Positions 1 to 8,761 of a stretch of DNA of 64,000 nt are shown here, piece by piece (position 1 is the stretch's first letter; each line of letters opens with the position of its first letter). The notes below the pieces were generated by a model, which saw nothing but the letters and a program-made list of their open reading frames with translations, did not search any database and had not been told where the DNA came from. Source of the DNA: Pseudomonas baltica (GTDB lineage Bacteria > Pseudomonadota > Gammaproteobacteria > Pseudomonadales > Pseudomonadaceae); assembly GCF_031880315.1 (NCBI RefSeq), contig NZ_CP134771.1, positions 1,240,001-1,304,000 on the forward strand, written 5' to 3'. The translations under genes and the position numbers were made by a program.

Positions 1-1
1 G

Positions 2-46
2 CCCGCCGAGGCAACACCCGCCAACCCTGTCGTCCAACACCCTTAA
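2..46 (+). CDS. 3' tail of a possible upstream gene (partial)
   Basis: One frame stays open from the window edge and ends in a TAA at 44-46, coding a 14-residue tail rich in Pro and Ala. The TAA overlaps the TAAGGA ribosome-binding site of the next gene, as is common in tightly packed operons. In other Pseudomonas strains the gene next to pvdO is often pvdN, so this could be its C-terminus, but that is inference. The tail is too short for any identification. Confidence 0.3.
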   Translation, partial: PAEATPANPVVQHP

Positions 47-54
47 GGACCCTC

Positions 55-930
55 ATGAAACGCCTGAACGCATTCATCGCCCTCGCTTGCCTGTCGCTGT
101 CGGTCGGCGCCTATGCCGCCGACCCGACCGAACCCGGCAAGGTCTTCCAAGACTGCAATGACTGCCCGGAAATGGTCGTGCTGCCCGCCGGCGGCTACAC
201 CATGGGCGTGCCCAACGATGAAGTCGGTCGCCAGTCCGACGAAGGCCCGCTGCACCAGGTGACCTTTGCCGAACCCTTCGCCATCAGCCGCTTTCACGTC
301 ACCGCCGAGCAGTGGCAGGTCTACACCAAGGACACCGGCGTGGTGATCCCCGATGGCGACGATCGCCCCGGCCGACGCTGCACCAACGGCAAGCCCAGCT
401 ATCCCCAGGGCCCACGCCAACCGGCGGTGTGCATGGACTGGGAAGAAGCCCGCGGCTACATCGCCTGGCTGGCGAAAAAGACCGGCAAGCCCTACCGCAT
501 GCTCAGCGAGTCGGAACGTGAATACGGCGCCCGCGCAGGCTCCACCGGGCCCTTCCCCTTCCCGTTCGACAAGGCCGGCGGCTACCAGATCACCGAGCAC
601 GCCAACGGCTACGGGCCCAAGGACGGCTACACCTACACCGCCCCGGTGGGCAGCTTCGCGCCCAACGCCTTTGGCGTCTACGACATGCACGGCAACGTCT
701 ATGAATGGCTCGCGGACTGCTGGCACACCGACTACGTCGGCGCCCCCACCGACGGCAGCGCCTGGATCACCGGCGGCACCTGCGAGCACCGGCAGATCCG
801 CGGCAACGACTGGATCGAACCGCCGATTTTCTCCCGCTCCGGCAACCGCAACGAGCGCGAGCCCGACGTACGCGGTGACTGGTTGAGCTTTCGCGTAGCC
901 CGCAACCTCAACGGTGCCGACAAGGACTGA
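55..930 (+). CDS. pvdO: PvdO, periplasmic FGE-fold protein of pyoverdine chromophore maturation
   Basis: The 291-residue product opens with a Sec-type signal peptide (MKR, then a hydrophobic stretch ending in AYA at about residue 21), so it should act in the periplasm. The rest has the formylglycine-generating-enzyme/sulfatase-modifying-factor fold: an LPAGGYTMG start, a central E-x-EYGARAG segment, an MHGNVYEW motif near residue 210 and a C-terminal SFRVARN. PvdO is reported in P. fluorescens as needed for oxidation of dihydropyoverdine, the last step of fluorophore formation. The start is supported by AAGGA about 7 bases upstream. It is followed 21 bases later by ptaA, so the two are probably cotranscribed. 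Length and context match PvdO; the family's exact chemistry is taken from the literature, not from this sequence. Confidence 0.9.
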   Translation: MKRLNAFIALACLSLSVGAYAADPTEPGKVFQDCNDCPEMVVLPAGGYTMGVPNDEVGRQSDEGPLHQVTFAEPFAISRFHVTAEQWQVYTKDTGVVIPDGDDRPGRRCTNGKPSYPQGPRQPAVCMDWEEARGYIAWLAKKTGKPYRMLSESEREYGARAGSTGPFPFPFDKAGGYQITEHANGYGPKDGYTYTAPVGSFAPNAFGVYDMHGNVYEWLADCWHTDYVGAPTDGSAWITGGTCEHRQIRGNDWIEPPIFSRSGNRNEREPDVRGDWLSFRVARNLNGADKD

Positions 931-951
931 ACACGAACAAGGAGCCCCGCC

Positions 952-2118
952 ATGACCGATCTCAGCCGCCGCCATTTCGTCACCGCCGCGACCCTGGCCA
1001 GCCTCGCCCCTCAGCTCGCTGTAGCGAGGGGGCTCGCCACCGAAAATTCCACGGCCGCAGATAATGCAGCGCCTGGCGCGCCGTCGTCGGGTGCAAGCCC
1101 CCTCGCTATACGGGATCCGATCTTCAACGACGATATCGTCCGCCTCGATTACAACGAAAGCCCCTACGGCCCCTGCGCGCCCGCCGTCAAGGCCATGGAG
1201 CTGGGCGCGCGACAGAGCGGGCGCTACTACTACGAACAACAGGTGCGCCTGATCGAACTGTTCGCCGAACAGAACCACGTGCCCGCAGACCATGTGGCAG
1301 TGTTCTGCGGCTCGCGTTCGCCATTGCAGTACGCCATGGCGCTGTATGCCGGTGCGCGCAGCGTGGTGACCGCCGCGCCGACCTACGACTCGGTTGCCAA
1401 TGGTGCCGCCGAAGTCGGCGCCAGGGTCCACGAAGTGCCCTTGGACGAACGCCATGCCCATGACGTGCGCGGCATGCTCGCAGCGGACGATCAGGCCGGG
1501 GCGATCTACCTGTGCAACCCCAACAACCCTACCGGCACCCTCACGCCCTATGAAGACATCAAGCACCTGGTGGTGAACAAACCAGCGGGCTGCCTGGCGA
1601 TCATCGATGAGGCATACATCCACTTTTCCGATGCCCAGCCCTGCTTGGGTCTGGTGCTCAAACACCCGGACGTGCTGGTGCTGCGCACCTTCTCCAAGCT
1701 CTACGGCATGGCCGGGGCGCGGTTGGGATTGGCCATCGCGTCGCCTGAAGTACTGGACAAGCTGCAGACCCTCAACGGCCACAACTTCATCTCGGTGAGC
1801 GCCTCGCTGGGCGGCATCGCCAGCCTGCAGCAACCGCAACTGGTGGCCGAGCGCAAGCAGACCAACCAGCGCGTGCTGCAGGACACCGTCAGCAAACTGC
1901 AAGCAGCGGGCTATCGCTGCACCGAGGCGCAGGCGAACTGTTTAATGGTGGCGCTCAAGCGCCCTGCCGCGCCGGTGATCGAGGCGCTGGCCAAGCGCGG
2001 CGTACAGGTGGGCCGAGTGTTCGATGCCTGGCCGGACTGGATGCGGGTCACGGTGGGGACGGCCGCCCAGATGCAAGCGTTTCTGAACTCATTCTTCGTT
2101 GTCATGCAGCACTCATGA
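952..2118 (+). CDS. ptaA: PtaA-like periplasmic PLP transaminase (pyoverdine Glu side chain to alpha-ketoglutarate)
   Basis: The 388-residue protein has a twin-arginine signal (SRRHFVT at residues 5-11 followed by an Ala/Leu-rich stretch), so it should be exported folded by Tat. The body is a class I/II (HisC-like) aminotransferase: LDYNESPYGP near residue 65, CNPNNPTG near 185, IDEAYIHF near 218, and the likely PLP lysine K249 in TFSKLYGMAG. This fold fits PtaA of P. fluorescens, which converts the Glu residue on the chromophore to alpha-ketoglutarate. PvdN, the other side-chain enzyme, is a class V protein of about 430 residues, so I do not call this pvdN. AAGGAG lies 7 bases before the ATG. 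Odd feature: a REP doublet occupies codons 23-54, directly after the signal's hydrophobic region. Confidence 0.85.
   Translation: MTDLSRRHFVTAATLASLAPQLAVARGLATENSTAADNAAPGAPSSGASPLAIRDPIFNDDIVRLDYNESPYGPCAPAVKAMELGARQSGRYYYEQQVRLIELFAEQNHVPADHVAVFCGSRSPLQYAMALYAGARSVVTAAPTYDSVANGAAEVGARVHEVPLDERHAHDVRGMLAADDQAGAIYLCNPNNPTGTLTPYEDIKHLVVNKPAGCLAIIDEAYIHFSDAQPCLGLVLKHPDVLVLRTFSKLYGMAGARLGLAIASPEVLDKLQTLNGHNFISVSASLGGIASLQQPQLVAERKQTNQRVLQDTVSKLQAAGYRCTEAQANCLMVALKRPAAPVIEALAKRGVQVGRVFDAWPDWMRVTVGTAAQMQAFLNSFFVVMQHS
1018..1113. repeat. REP doublet (REPIN-like) inside ptaA
   Basis: Two inverted copies of a palindromic element flank a spacer of about 50 bases. The left copy contains TAGCGAGGGGGCT at about 1021-1033. 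The right copy, at about 1093-1110, contains AGCCCCCTCGCTA. The stem match is near perfect across about 16 bases. The element is 32 codons long and keeps the frame open. It codes a low-complexity Ala/Ser/Gly/Pro linker, and its left edge supplies the A-V-A of residues 23-25, a possible signal-peptidase site. Confidence 0.75.
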
Positions 2119-2150
2119 AGCCGGATTTCATCCGTCAAGGAGCCCCCGAG

Positions 2151-3479
2151 ATGAACACACTCAACAGCAAGACCGTACATGATGTCATCGGTGTGGGCTT
2201 CGGCCCCTCCAACCTGGCCTTGGCCATCGCCCTGCAGGAACTGTCCCAGTCCGAGGGGCGCTCCCTTGACGCTGTGTTCCTCGAAAAACAGGCCGATTAC
2301 CGTTGGCACGGCAATACGCTGGTGGGCGGCAGCGAAATGCAGATCTCCTTCCTCAAGGATCTGGTCTCGCTGCGCAATCCGGCCAGCCCCTACAGTTTCG
2401 TCAACTACCTGCATCGTCACGGCCGCCTGGTGGACTTCATCAACCTGGGCACCTTCTATCCCTCGCGCATGGAGTTCAACGACTACCTGTGCTGGGTCGC
2501 CAGACACTTCAACAACCAGGCTCATTACGGCGAAGAGGTGCTGCGTATCGAGCCCGTCCACCTTGACGATCAGGTCGATCACCTGCGCGTCGTCAGCCGC
2601 GACGCCCAAGGCCGCGAACACGCGCGCTACGGACGCGCCGTGGTGGTCGGCAGCGGTGGTACGCCGCGCATCGTCGAACCCTTCATCGCGCTCAAGGACG
2701 ATCCGCGCATCTTCCATCACGCCCAGTACCTCAGCCGTGTGCAGACCCTGCCCTGCGCCAGCGGCACGCCGACTCGGGTCGCCATTGTCGGCTCCGGCCA
2801 GAGCGCAGCCGAAGCCTTTATCGACCTGCACGATACCTACCCGGCGGCCAGCGTCGACATGATCGTGCGCGGCTCGGCACTCAAGCCGGCCGACGACACG
2901 CCGTTCGTCAACGATATCTTCTCGCCGGCCTACACCGACCTCGTTTTCGACCAGCCACCGCAGGAGCGTCGCAAGTTGCTGCAGGAGTATCACAACACCA
3001 ACTACTCGGTGGTCGACCCGCAGTTGATCGAACGCATCTACGGCATGCTCTATCGCCAGAAAGTCTCCAAGGTCTATCGCCACGGCGTGCTCTGCCGGCA
3101 GCAGATCGACGCCGCCCGCGCTACCGATCAGGGCATCGAACTGACACTGCACGATCTGTCCACGGGTGATCGCCGCCAACGACGTTACGACGCCGTAGTG
3201 CTGGCCACGGGGTACGAGCGTCGATCGCACCGCGACCTGTTGGCACCGGTGCAACAGCACCTGCAGCAGTTCGAGGTCGATCGTCACTACCGCGCGCTGA
3301 CCAGCCCCGAGCTCAAGGCTGCCGTGTTCCTCCAGGGCTTCTGCGAGGCATCCCATGGGTTGAGCGACACATTGCTGTCGGTGTTGCCGGCGCGCAGCGA
3401 AGAGATCGGCCGGGCGCTGTACGCGTTGTCGGCCAGCCAGCCACTCGAACAGCCGCGTGCTGCGCTGGCGGGGATGTAA
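2151..3479 (+). CDS. pvdA: PvdA, L-ornithine N5-monooxygenase
   Basis: PvdA hydroxylates the side-chain nitrogen of L-ornithine using FAD, NADPH and O2, giving N5-hydroxyornithine for the hydroxamate ligands of pyoverdine. The FAD-binding motif GVGFGPSNLA is at about residues 13-22, the NADPH motif IVGSGQSAAE at about 211-220, and the ATGYERR motif of the N-hydroxylating monooxygenases lies near 360. I start at 2151 because AAGGAG sits 8 bases upstream. An in-frame ATG at 2115 overlaps the ptaA stop and would add 12 unconserved-looking residues. The resulting 442 residues match the usual family length (about 443). It lies 32 bases after ptaA and I see no iron-starvation box in front of it, so it is probably read from the upstream operon promoter. 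Confidence 0.96.
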   Translation: MNTLNSKTVHDVIGVGFGPSNLALAIALQELSQSEGRSLDAVFLEKQADYRWHGNTLVGGSEMQISFLKDLVSLRNPASPYSFVNYLHRHGRLVDFINLGTFYPSRMEFNDYLCWVARHFNNQAHYGEEVLRIEPVHLDDQVDHLRVVSRDAQGREHARYGRAVVVGSGGTPRIVEPFIALKDDPRIFHHAQYLSRVQTLPCASGTPTRVAIVGSGQSAAEAFIDLHDTYPAASVDMIVRGSALKPADDTPFVNDIFSPAYTDLVFDQPPQERRKLLQEYHNTNYSVVDPQLIERIYGMLYRQKVSKVYRHGVLCRQQIDAARATDQGIELTLHDLSTGDRRQRRYDAVVLATGYERRSHRDLLAPVQQHLQQFEVDRHYRALTSPELKAAVFLQGFCEASHGLSDTLLSVLPARSEEIGRALYALSASQPLEQPRAALAGM

Positions 3480-3517
3480 ATCGTGCACCCCGCCGCTCAC
3501 TGCATGGAGTCCTCGAC

Positions 3518-5182
3518 ATGACCGCTTCGGCACACACACTGGCGCGAGAAACCTGGCACCTCCTCAAACCGTTCCGGGTGGCTGTCATCGCCTCGGTCAT
3601 CATGGGTGTCATCAGCGGCCTCAGCGTCACCGCGTTGCTGGCCACCATCAACCGCGCGATGAACGAAGGCGCCGGGCCGACCGTCTGGCTGGCCTGGCAG
3701 TTCGCAGGTTTCTGCCTGCTGACGCTGGCGAGTTCGACCGGCTCGCAGCTGTTGACCAATGCGGTCGGCCAGCGCGTGGTGCGCAATCTGCGTCGCGAAC
3801 TGGCGGGCAAGGTCCTGGCGGCGCCGGTGGCGCAACTGGAGCGGTTTCGCAGCCACCGGCTGATTCCGATTCTGCTCAACGATGTCACCACCCTCAGTAC
3901 CTTCGCCCTGTCGGTGGCGCCCATGGTCATCGCCTTCACCGTGACCGTGGCATGCCTGACCTATCTGGCGCTGCTGTCCTGGCAGATCCTGCTGTTGACC
4001 TTGGTCACGGTATTGATCGGCGTGGGTGCCCAGTATCTGGCTCAGCATTTTGGCAACGTGCGCCTGACCCAGGCACGAGACGGCGAAGACGAGCTGCAAA
4101 GTTACTACCAGGCAATCACCGACGGGGCCAAGGAGTTGCGTATCCAGCGACCCCGACGCTGGCACATGCGCGATGAATCGATCAAGGGCGTAACCGAACG
4201 GATTGCCCAGGCCAACATCCGCGCGGCAGACATCTTTATCAGCGCCGAGATCTTCGGCTCGATGCTGTTCTTCGCCGTCATTGGCCTGGCCATCGCGTTC
4301 CTGGTGCTGTGGCCGACCACCGAACGCACCGTGCTCGGCGGCTTCGTGCTGGTCATGCTCTTCATGAAAGGCCCGCTGGAGCAGTTGGTGATCAACCTGC
4401 CGATGGTCAGCCGCGCACGTATCGCCCTGGGCCGCATCGCCGAACTGTCGGCGCGTTTCTCCTCGCCTGAAGTACAAGGCCAGCCTGGCGCCGCCGAGCC
4501 GTTGGCGGCATTTCAACAACTGGAACTGCGCGGCGTGCGCTACGACTATCCAGTGGTGGAAGGCAGCGAACCGTTCAGCCTGGGGCCGGTAGACCTCACG
4601 GTGAGCCGTGGCGAGATCCTGTTCATCGTCGGCGAGAACGGCTGTGGCAAGACCTCGCTGATCAAAGTGCTGCTGGGGCTCTATCCACCGCAAGCCGGGG
4701 CGGTGCATCTGGACGGCCATCTCATCGACGACGCCCTACGCGACGACTACCGCCAGCTGTTCACCACCATCTTCGCCGACCACCACCTGTTCGACGACCT
4801 GAGCCCCGGCGCGCAGGATAAACCCGAGCTGGTCGCCCGCTACCTCGAACGCCTGGACATCGCCCACAAGGTCAGCCTGGTGGACGGCAGCTACAGCACC
4901 ACGGCGCTGTCCACCGGCCAGCGCAAGCGCCTGGCGCTGGTCAATGCCTGGCTCGACGAACGCCCGATACTGGTGTTCGACGAGTGGGCTGCCGATCAGG
5001 ACCCCTCGTTCCGCCGGGTGTTCTACACCGAGCTGCTGCCGGAAATGAAACGCCAGGGCCGCACCCTCATCGTCATCTCCCACGATGACCGCTACTTCCA
5101 CATCGCCGACCAGTTGATCCGCATGGACAAGGGTCGGGTGGCTATCGAACGCGTCGACGACCCGGACTTGCTGCCGGCCTGA
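3518..5182 (+). CDS. pvdE: PvdE, ABC exporter of the pyoverdine precursor
   Basis: This is a 554-residue half-transporter with fused membrane and ATPase domains. Residues 1 to about 320 hold about six hydrophobic segments. The C-terminal part has Walker A GENGCGKTS at about 372-380, a signature-like LSTGQRKRLAL near 465, Walker B LVFDEWAADQD near 485 and a switch His in ISHDDRYF. The DEWAADQD form is typical of the SyrD/PvdE cyclic-peptide exporters. Knowledge of the family says PvdE moves acylated ferribactin from cytoplasm to periplasm for maturation. The start has GGAG 8 bases upstream. It lies between pvdA and pvdF with short gaps, consistent with one transcript. Confidence 0.95.
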   Translation: MTASAHTLARETWHLLKPFRVAVIASVIMGVISGLSVTALLATINRAMNEGAGPTVWLAWQFAGFCLLTLASSTGSQLLTNAVGQRVVRNLRRELAGKVLAAPVAQLERFRSHRLIPILLNDVTTLSTFALSVAPMVIAFTVTVACLTYLALLSWQILLLTLVTVLIGVGAQYLAQHFGNVRLTQARDGEDELQSYYQAITDGAKELRIQRPRRWHMRDESIKGVTERIAQANIRAADIFISAEIFGSMLFFAVIGLAIAFLVLWPTTERTVLGGFVLVMLFMKGPLEQLVINLPMVSRARIALGRIAELSARFSSPEVQGQPGAAEPLAAFQQLELRGVRYDYPVVEGSEPFSLGPVDLTVSRGEILFIVGENGCGKTSLIKVLLGLYPPQAGAVHLDGHLIDDALRDDYRQLFTTIFADHHLFDDLSPGAQDKPELVARYLERLDIAHKVSLVDGSYSTTALSTGQRKRLALVNAWLDERPILVFDEWAADQDPSFRRVFYTELLPEMKRQGRTLIVISHDDRYFHIADQLIRMDKGRVAIERVDDPDLLPA

Positions 5183-5210
5183 CGCCCTACCCTGCGAGAG
5201 AACGTTCGCC

Positions 5211-6059
5211 ATGCACAAAAAGAAGATTGCTTACCTCTGGTCGTTGCGCAACGCCGCCGCCGACAAGGCGGGTCAGAACATCGCCTACAAGGGCGAGCAG
5301 CGCTACATGAAGTCGGTGCTCGAACACCTTGTCGAGCAACTCGAACGCACGTCACTCGGGGAGCTGTACAGCCTCGACACGGTGATCTATGACGACGACG
5401 CCGAGTCGCCTCGCGACCAGCAGGCGCTGGCCGAGTATGGCTTGCGCTATCGCGACGGCCAGCGCTGGTTCTACCCCCCGCAGTTGCAGGTCCAGGGGCG
5501 TTTGGTCAACGACCTGTTGACGCCAGTCGCCTCGACTTACCGTCGTTTGCCGTTGGACTCGAGCGAACGTCCTGCAGGCAAACATGACTTTGAACAGCGC
5601 CTGCTGGGCACGCTGCAGGCGCTGGAGATCGAACTGGTGGTGGTCGACGGCCTGCTGGTGATCCTCGATGAGCTGGTGCGGCCCGGCAGCCCGTATTTCC
5701 GGCGCATGGTCAATATTCACCCGGGCATCACCCGTCTCGAATCCGCCTATGAGCGCCGCGGCGCCCATGCCACATGGGACGCGCTATACGGCGCCCGCGG
5801 CCGCAAGGTCATCAACTGGAAGACCGGGCAGCAGATAGACGCGCCGGTAGTCGACAAGACAGGGGCATCGTTCCATTACATGGACAACGGGATCGACTCT
5901 GGAGAAGTCATTCATGACGTGCTGCAGACCCACATCGACCCGCAGGACAGCATTCTCGAACTGCGCTGGAACAACTTCAACCGCAGTCTGTTTCCGGCAT
6001 TGACCGAGGGGTTGTCGCGGCTGGCAACGATTGGCCAGCGCGCGTCGACGACAGCCTGA
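5211..6059 (+). CDS. pvdF: PvdF, N5-hydroxyornithine formyltransferase
   Basis: PvdF transfers a formyl group from N10-formyl-tetrahydrofolate to N5-hydroxyornithine, giving fOHOrn. The 282-residue protein has the formyltransferase active-site pattern: Asn and His in VNIHPGIT at about residues 166-173 and an Asp-containing MDNGIDSGEVI near 224-234. Length is close to the known 275 residues. Its presence implies that at least one NRPS module here loads fOHOrn. It lies 28 bases after pvdE with only a weak purine-rich ribosome site (GAGAGA). A hairpin terminator follows directly, so it is probably the last gene of this operon. Confidence 0.93.
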   Translation: MHKKKIAYLWSLRNAAADKAGQNIAYKGEQRYMKSVLEHLVEQLERTSLGELYSLDTVIYDDDAESPRDQQALAEYGLRYRDGQRWFYPPQLQVQGRLVNDLLTPVASTYRRLPLDSSERPAGKHDFEQRLLGTLQALEIELVVVDGLLVILDELVRPGSPYFRRMVNIHPGITRLESAYERRGAHATWDALYGARGRKVINWKTGQQIDAPVVDKTGASFHYMDNGIDSGEVIHDVLQTHIDPQDSILELRWNNFNRSLFPALTEGLSRLATIGQRASTTA

Positions 6060-6073
6060 GCGTTGCTTTCCAC

Positions 6074-6093
6074 AAGGGCCCGAGGGCCCTTTT
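6074..6093 (+). terminator. Rho-independent terminator after pvdF
   Basis: AAGGGCCC, a GAG loop and GGGCCCTT followed by a short T run form a strong GC hairpin 14 bases after the pvdF stop. It separates the biosynthesis operon from fpvA. Confidence 0.75.
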
Positions 6094-6148
6094 CACGCGC
6101 TGAAACATGGCCCGAAACATGGCACATCGAGAAGTTCTATGCGGCGGC

Positions 6149-6184
6149 TGAAAAAACATTCCGGTTCCTGCCGGATCGTCCGTC
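6149..6184 (+). promoter_or_regulatory. Candidate ECF-sigma promoter of fpvA
   Basis: Between the pvdF terminator and fpvA is an A-rich block (TGAAAAAACATT, 6149-6160) with two CGTC tetramers at 6177-6184. ECF sigma factors of the FpvI/PvdS type use a CGT -10 element and an A-rich -35. With AACATT as the -35 the spacer is 16 bases. No PvdS-type TAAAT box is present here. This is a weak match; an FpvI assignment is only inference. Confidence 0.27.
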
Positions 6185-6247
6185 ATATGACCCGATTTGA
6201 TTACCATTCCCATTTGTGCTCCTGACTGCCTATACCTAGAGAACGAC

Positions 6248-8743
6248 ATGCCAACGTCAAATAAAACCTTGCCCCTCGTCCGGGCGTTCACTATCGGTCG
6301 AATGCTCACCTTCAGCCCCAGTAAAATAGCGGTCGGGATTACCTTGGCAGTGTCCTGCATGCAGGTGCAGGCGCAGGATATTCAATTCGATATCCCGGCC
6401 ATGCCACTGGCGCAGGCGATTCAGCAATTTGGCAAAGTGGCCGGCGTCCAGGTGCTCTACAGCTCCGCGGAGCTCAACGGTAAAACCAGCAATGCCATCA
6501 AGGGCAGCCAGAGCACCGATCAGGCCATCAGGCTGTTGCTCAACGGTACAGGGCTGGTATTCAGCCACTCCGACAACGCCATTACCGTGTATGCCGCCGG
6601 TACCGACGCCGGGTCGATCAACCTGGATGCGGTGAACATCGACAGCAATGCCATCGTCGATCCCTCGACCACCGAGGGTACCCACAGTTATACCCAGGCC
6701 GGCCCCAGTTCCACGGCTACCGGCCTGGGCCTGACGTTGCGTGAAACGCCGCAGTCGATCACCGTGGTGACGCGGCAGAAAATGGATGATTTCAACGCGC
6801 AGACGCTCAAGGATGTCATGAAGCAGACGCCTGGCGTTTCGGTGTCCTACCTGGCCGACAGCGTGACGTTGTTCGCCCGCGGCACCGAGATCAACAACTA
6901 TCAGATCGATGGCTCGCGCACGGCGGGCGCGGCGTCCTCCCTGGGCGCGCCGATCAATACCGGGCTGATATTCGATGACATGGCCGACATGGATCGCGTC
7001 GAAGTGCTCAAGGGCTCGACCGGACTGCTGCGCGGCGACGGCAACCCCAGCGCCACCATCAACCTGGTACGCAAAAAGCCGACTCGCGACTTCCAGGCGC
7101 ATGTCGATGCCGGGGCGGGCTCCTGGGACACCTATCGCTCCGATGTCGATGTCAGCGGCCCCCTGACCGACACCGGCAATGTCCGCGGCCGCGTGGTGGC
7201 GGCCTACAAGGATGGCAACTCCTACAAGGACAACGTCCAGAACCGCAACACCCTGTTATACGGCACGGTCGACTTCGACCTCACCCCGGACACCTTGCTC
7301 AATATAGGGTTCGATTACAAAGAGCGGCAGACGCGGGGCAACTCGAACTCGACCGGCGCCCGCGCCTATGATCTTTCCGGCAATTATCAAGGCAAGACAT
7401 CGCGTTCATGGAACGCGGGCGCGCCATGGTCCGGGTACAACCTCAACGACCTGACATTCTTCACCACGCTAGAGCATCATTTCGATAACGGCTGGGACGC
7501 CAAGCTGCAATTCAATATCGAGAAATCCAAGATTCCGGAGTGGAAAAACGCCACGGTCAACCAGCCAGGCGAGACCCCGAGCGTCTCCCGGTACACCGGC
7601 ACCGAAAACCTCAACAAAGGCCTCAACGTCGATATCAAAGGTGACTTCGAGCTGTTTGGCAGAACCCACCAACTGCTGATTGGGGGCGACTACACGCGCA
7701 ACGATGCACGGATGAACCGCTGGCGCTCCCCGGCGGATTACCAGGCCAACCAGCTGTCGGACTTCACCGATTTCATTGCCAATCCCCAGAACTACCTGAG
7801 TTCGGGTGGCAGTCGGTTCCCCGAGGTCGAGGGCAACTGGAGCCCCCGCGATGAATTCCGTGCCAACACCACGCGCATCGGTACCTATCTGGCTACCCGC
7901 CTGAATCTGGCCGACGACGTGAAATTGATCCTCGGCGCGCGGACCTCCGACTATAAATACGACTACACCGACCAGAGCGCTACCGACGGCAGCTATATCA
8001 GTGATATCCATCAAAAGGAATCCGGCGTCGTCAGCCCTTACGCCGGTCTGGTCTATGACCTCAACAAGAACTTCTCTCTGTACACCAGCTATGCCGATAT
8101 CTTCCAGCCGGTCACGGTGCAGGATGCCGATGGCAAACTGCTGGACCCGAAAAAGGGTGTCACCTACGAGGTGGGTTCAAAGGCAGAATTTTTCGACGGC
8201 CGCCTCAACGCCAGCGTCGCTTATTTCTGGAAAAACTGGAAAAACACCTACGAATCCAGCGGCGGCAGAACCCCGACCGGCGATACCGCGTATCGCAATG
8301 TCACCGGCGTGATGGAACACGGTTACGAGCTGGAGCTGTCCGGTGAACTGGCGCCCGGCCTGCAAGCCCAGGGCAGCTATGTGCTGAACAACAGCGAGTT
8401 GAACGACTCTTACTATGGCCTGCCCAAGCAGCAGTTCAAGTTCGACACCACCTACCAGTTACCCGGCGCGCTGTCGAATCTGACCGTGGGTGCAAGTGCC
8501 CGCTGGCAGAGCAAGATATCGGCGAGCTCGGACTACGACACCCTGGAACAGAAAGCCTATTGGGTATTCGATACCATGACTCGGTATCGCTTCAACCAGC
8601 ACCTGAGCGCCAGCCTCAACGTCAACAACGTGCTCGACAAGAAGTACTTCTCCGGGATCAACGGCTTCGACTTCGGTCAGGGGCTTTATTACACCTGGGG
8701 CGAACCCCGTAATATGAACGTGAGCATGCGCTACGACTTCTAA
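6248..8743 (+). CDS. fpvA: FpvA, TonB-dependent ferripyoverdine receptor and transducer
   Basis: FpvA imports ferripyoverdine through the outer membrane and signals its arrival to a membrane anti-sigma factor. I start at the ATG at 6248 (831 residues). An upstream in-frame TTG at 6197 would add 17 residues without signal-peptide character. Residues 1-42 form a signal peptide ending VQA. An STN signalling domain spans about 46-115, which marks a transducer type. The plug covers about 150-270 (LRETPQSITVVTRQKM, later DRVEVLKG and GNPSATINLVRKKP). The rest is a 22-strand barrel ending in Phe (MRYDF). It has its own upstream region behind the pvdF terminator and converges with the NRPS operon. 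The receptor should match the peptide made by the neighbouring NRPS genes. Confidence 0.93.
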   Translation: MPTSNKTLPLVRAFTIGRMLTFSPSKIAVGITLAVSCMQVQAQDIQFDIPAMPLAQAIQQFGKVAGVQVLYSSAELNGKTSNAIKGSQSTDQAIRLLLNGTGLVFSHSDNAITVYAAGTDAGSINLDAVNIDSNAIVDPSTTEGTHSYTQAGPSSTATGLGLTLRETPQSITVVTRQKMDDFNAQTLKDVMKQTPGVSVSYLADSVTLFARGTEINNYQIDGSRTAGAASSLGAPINTGLIFDDMADMDRVEVLKGSTGLLRGDGNPSATINLVRKKPTRDFQAHVDAGAGSWDTYRSDVDVSGPLTDTGNVRGRVVAAYKDGNSYKDNVQNRNTLLYGTVDFDLTPDTLLNIGFDYKERQTRGNSNSTGARAYDLSGNYQGKTSRSWNAGAPWSGYNLNDLTFFTTLEHHFDNGWDAKLQFNIEKSKIPEWKNATVNQPGETPSVSRYTGTENLNKGLNVDIKGDFELFGRTHQLLIGGDYTRNDARMNRWRSPADYQANQLSDFTDFIANPQNYLSSGGSRFPEVEGNWSPRDEFRANTTRIGTYLATRLNLADDVKLILGARTSDYKYDYTDQSATDGSYISDIHQKESGVVSPYAGLVYDLNKNFSLYTSYADIFQPVTVQDADGKLLDPKKGVTYEVGSKAEFFDGRLNASVAYFWKNWKNTYESSGGRTPTGDTAYRNVTGVMEHGYELELSGELAPGLQAQGSYVLNNSELNDSYYGLPKQQFKFDTTYQLPGALSNLTVGASARWQSKISASSDYDTLEQKAYWVFDTMTRYRFNQHLSASLNVNNVLDKKYFSGINGFDFGQGLYYTWGEPRNMNVSMRYDF

Positions 8744-8761
8744 GCCCTGTAAAGCGTCAAT

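Noticed and set aside
43..1902. 619-codon - strand frame opposite pvdO and ptaA
   Set aside because: Both + strand genes are clear by motif and ribosome sites. The reverse frame has no recognisable domain.
952..2118. Calling this gene pvdN
   Set aside because: PvdN is a class V aminotransferase of about 430 residues. This one is a shorter HisC-like class I/II enzyme, matching PtaA.
2000..2150. An iron-starvation box directly before pvdA
   Set aside because: No TAAAT-N16/17-CGT match was found; pvdA seems to depend on the upstream operon promoter in this strain.
6197..6247. TTG start for fpvA at 6197
   Set aside because: The added 17 residues are not like a signal peptide; the ATG at 6248 gives a normal signal and length.
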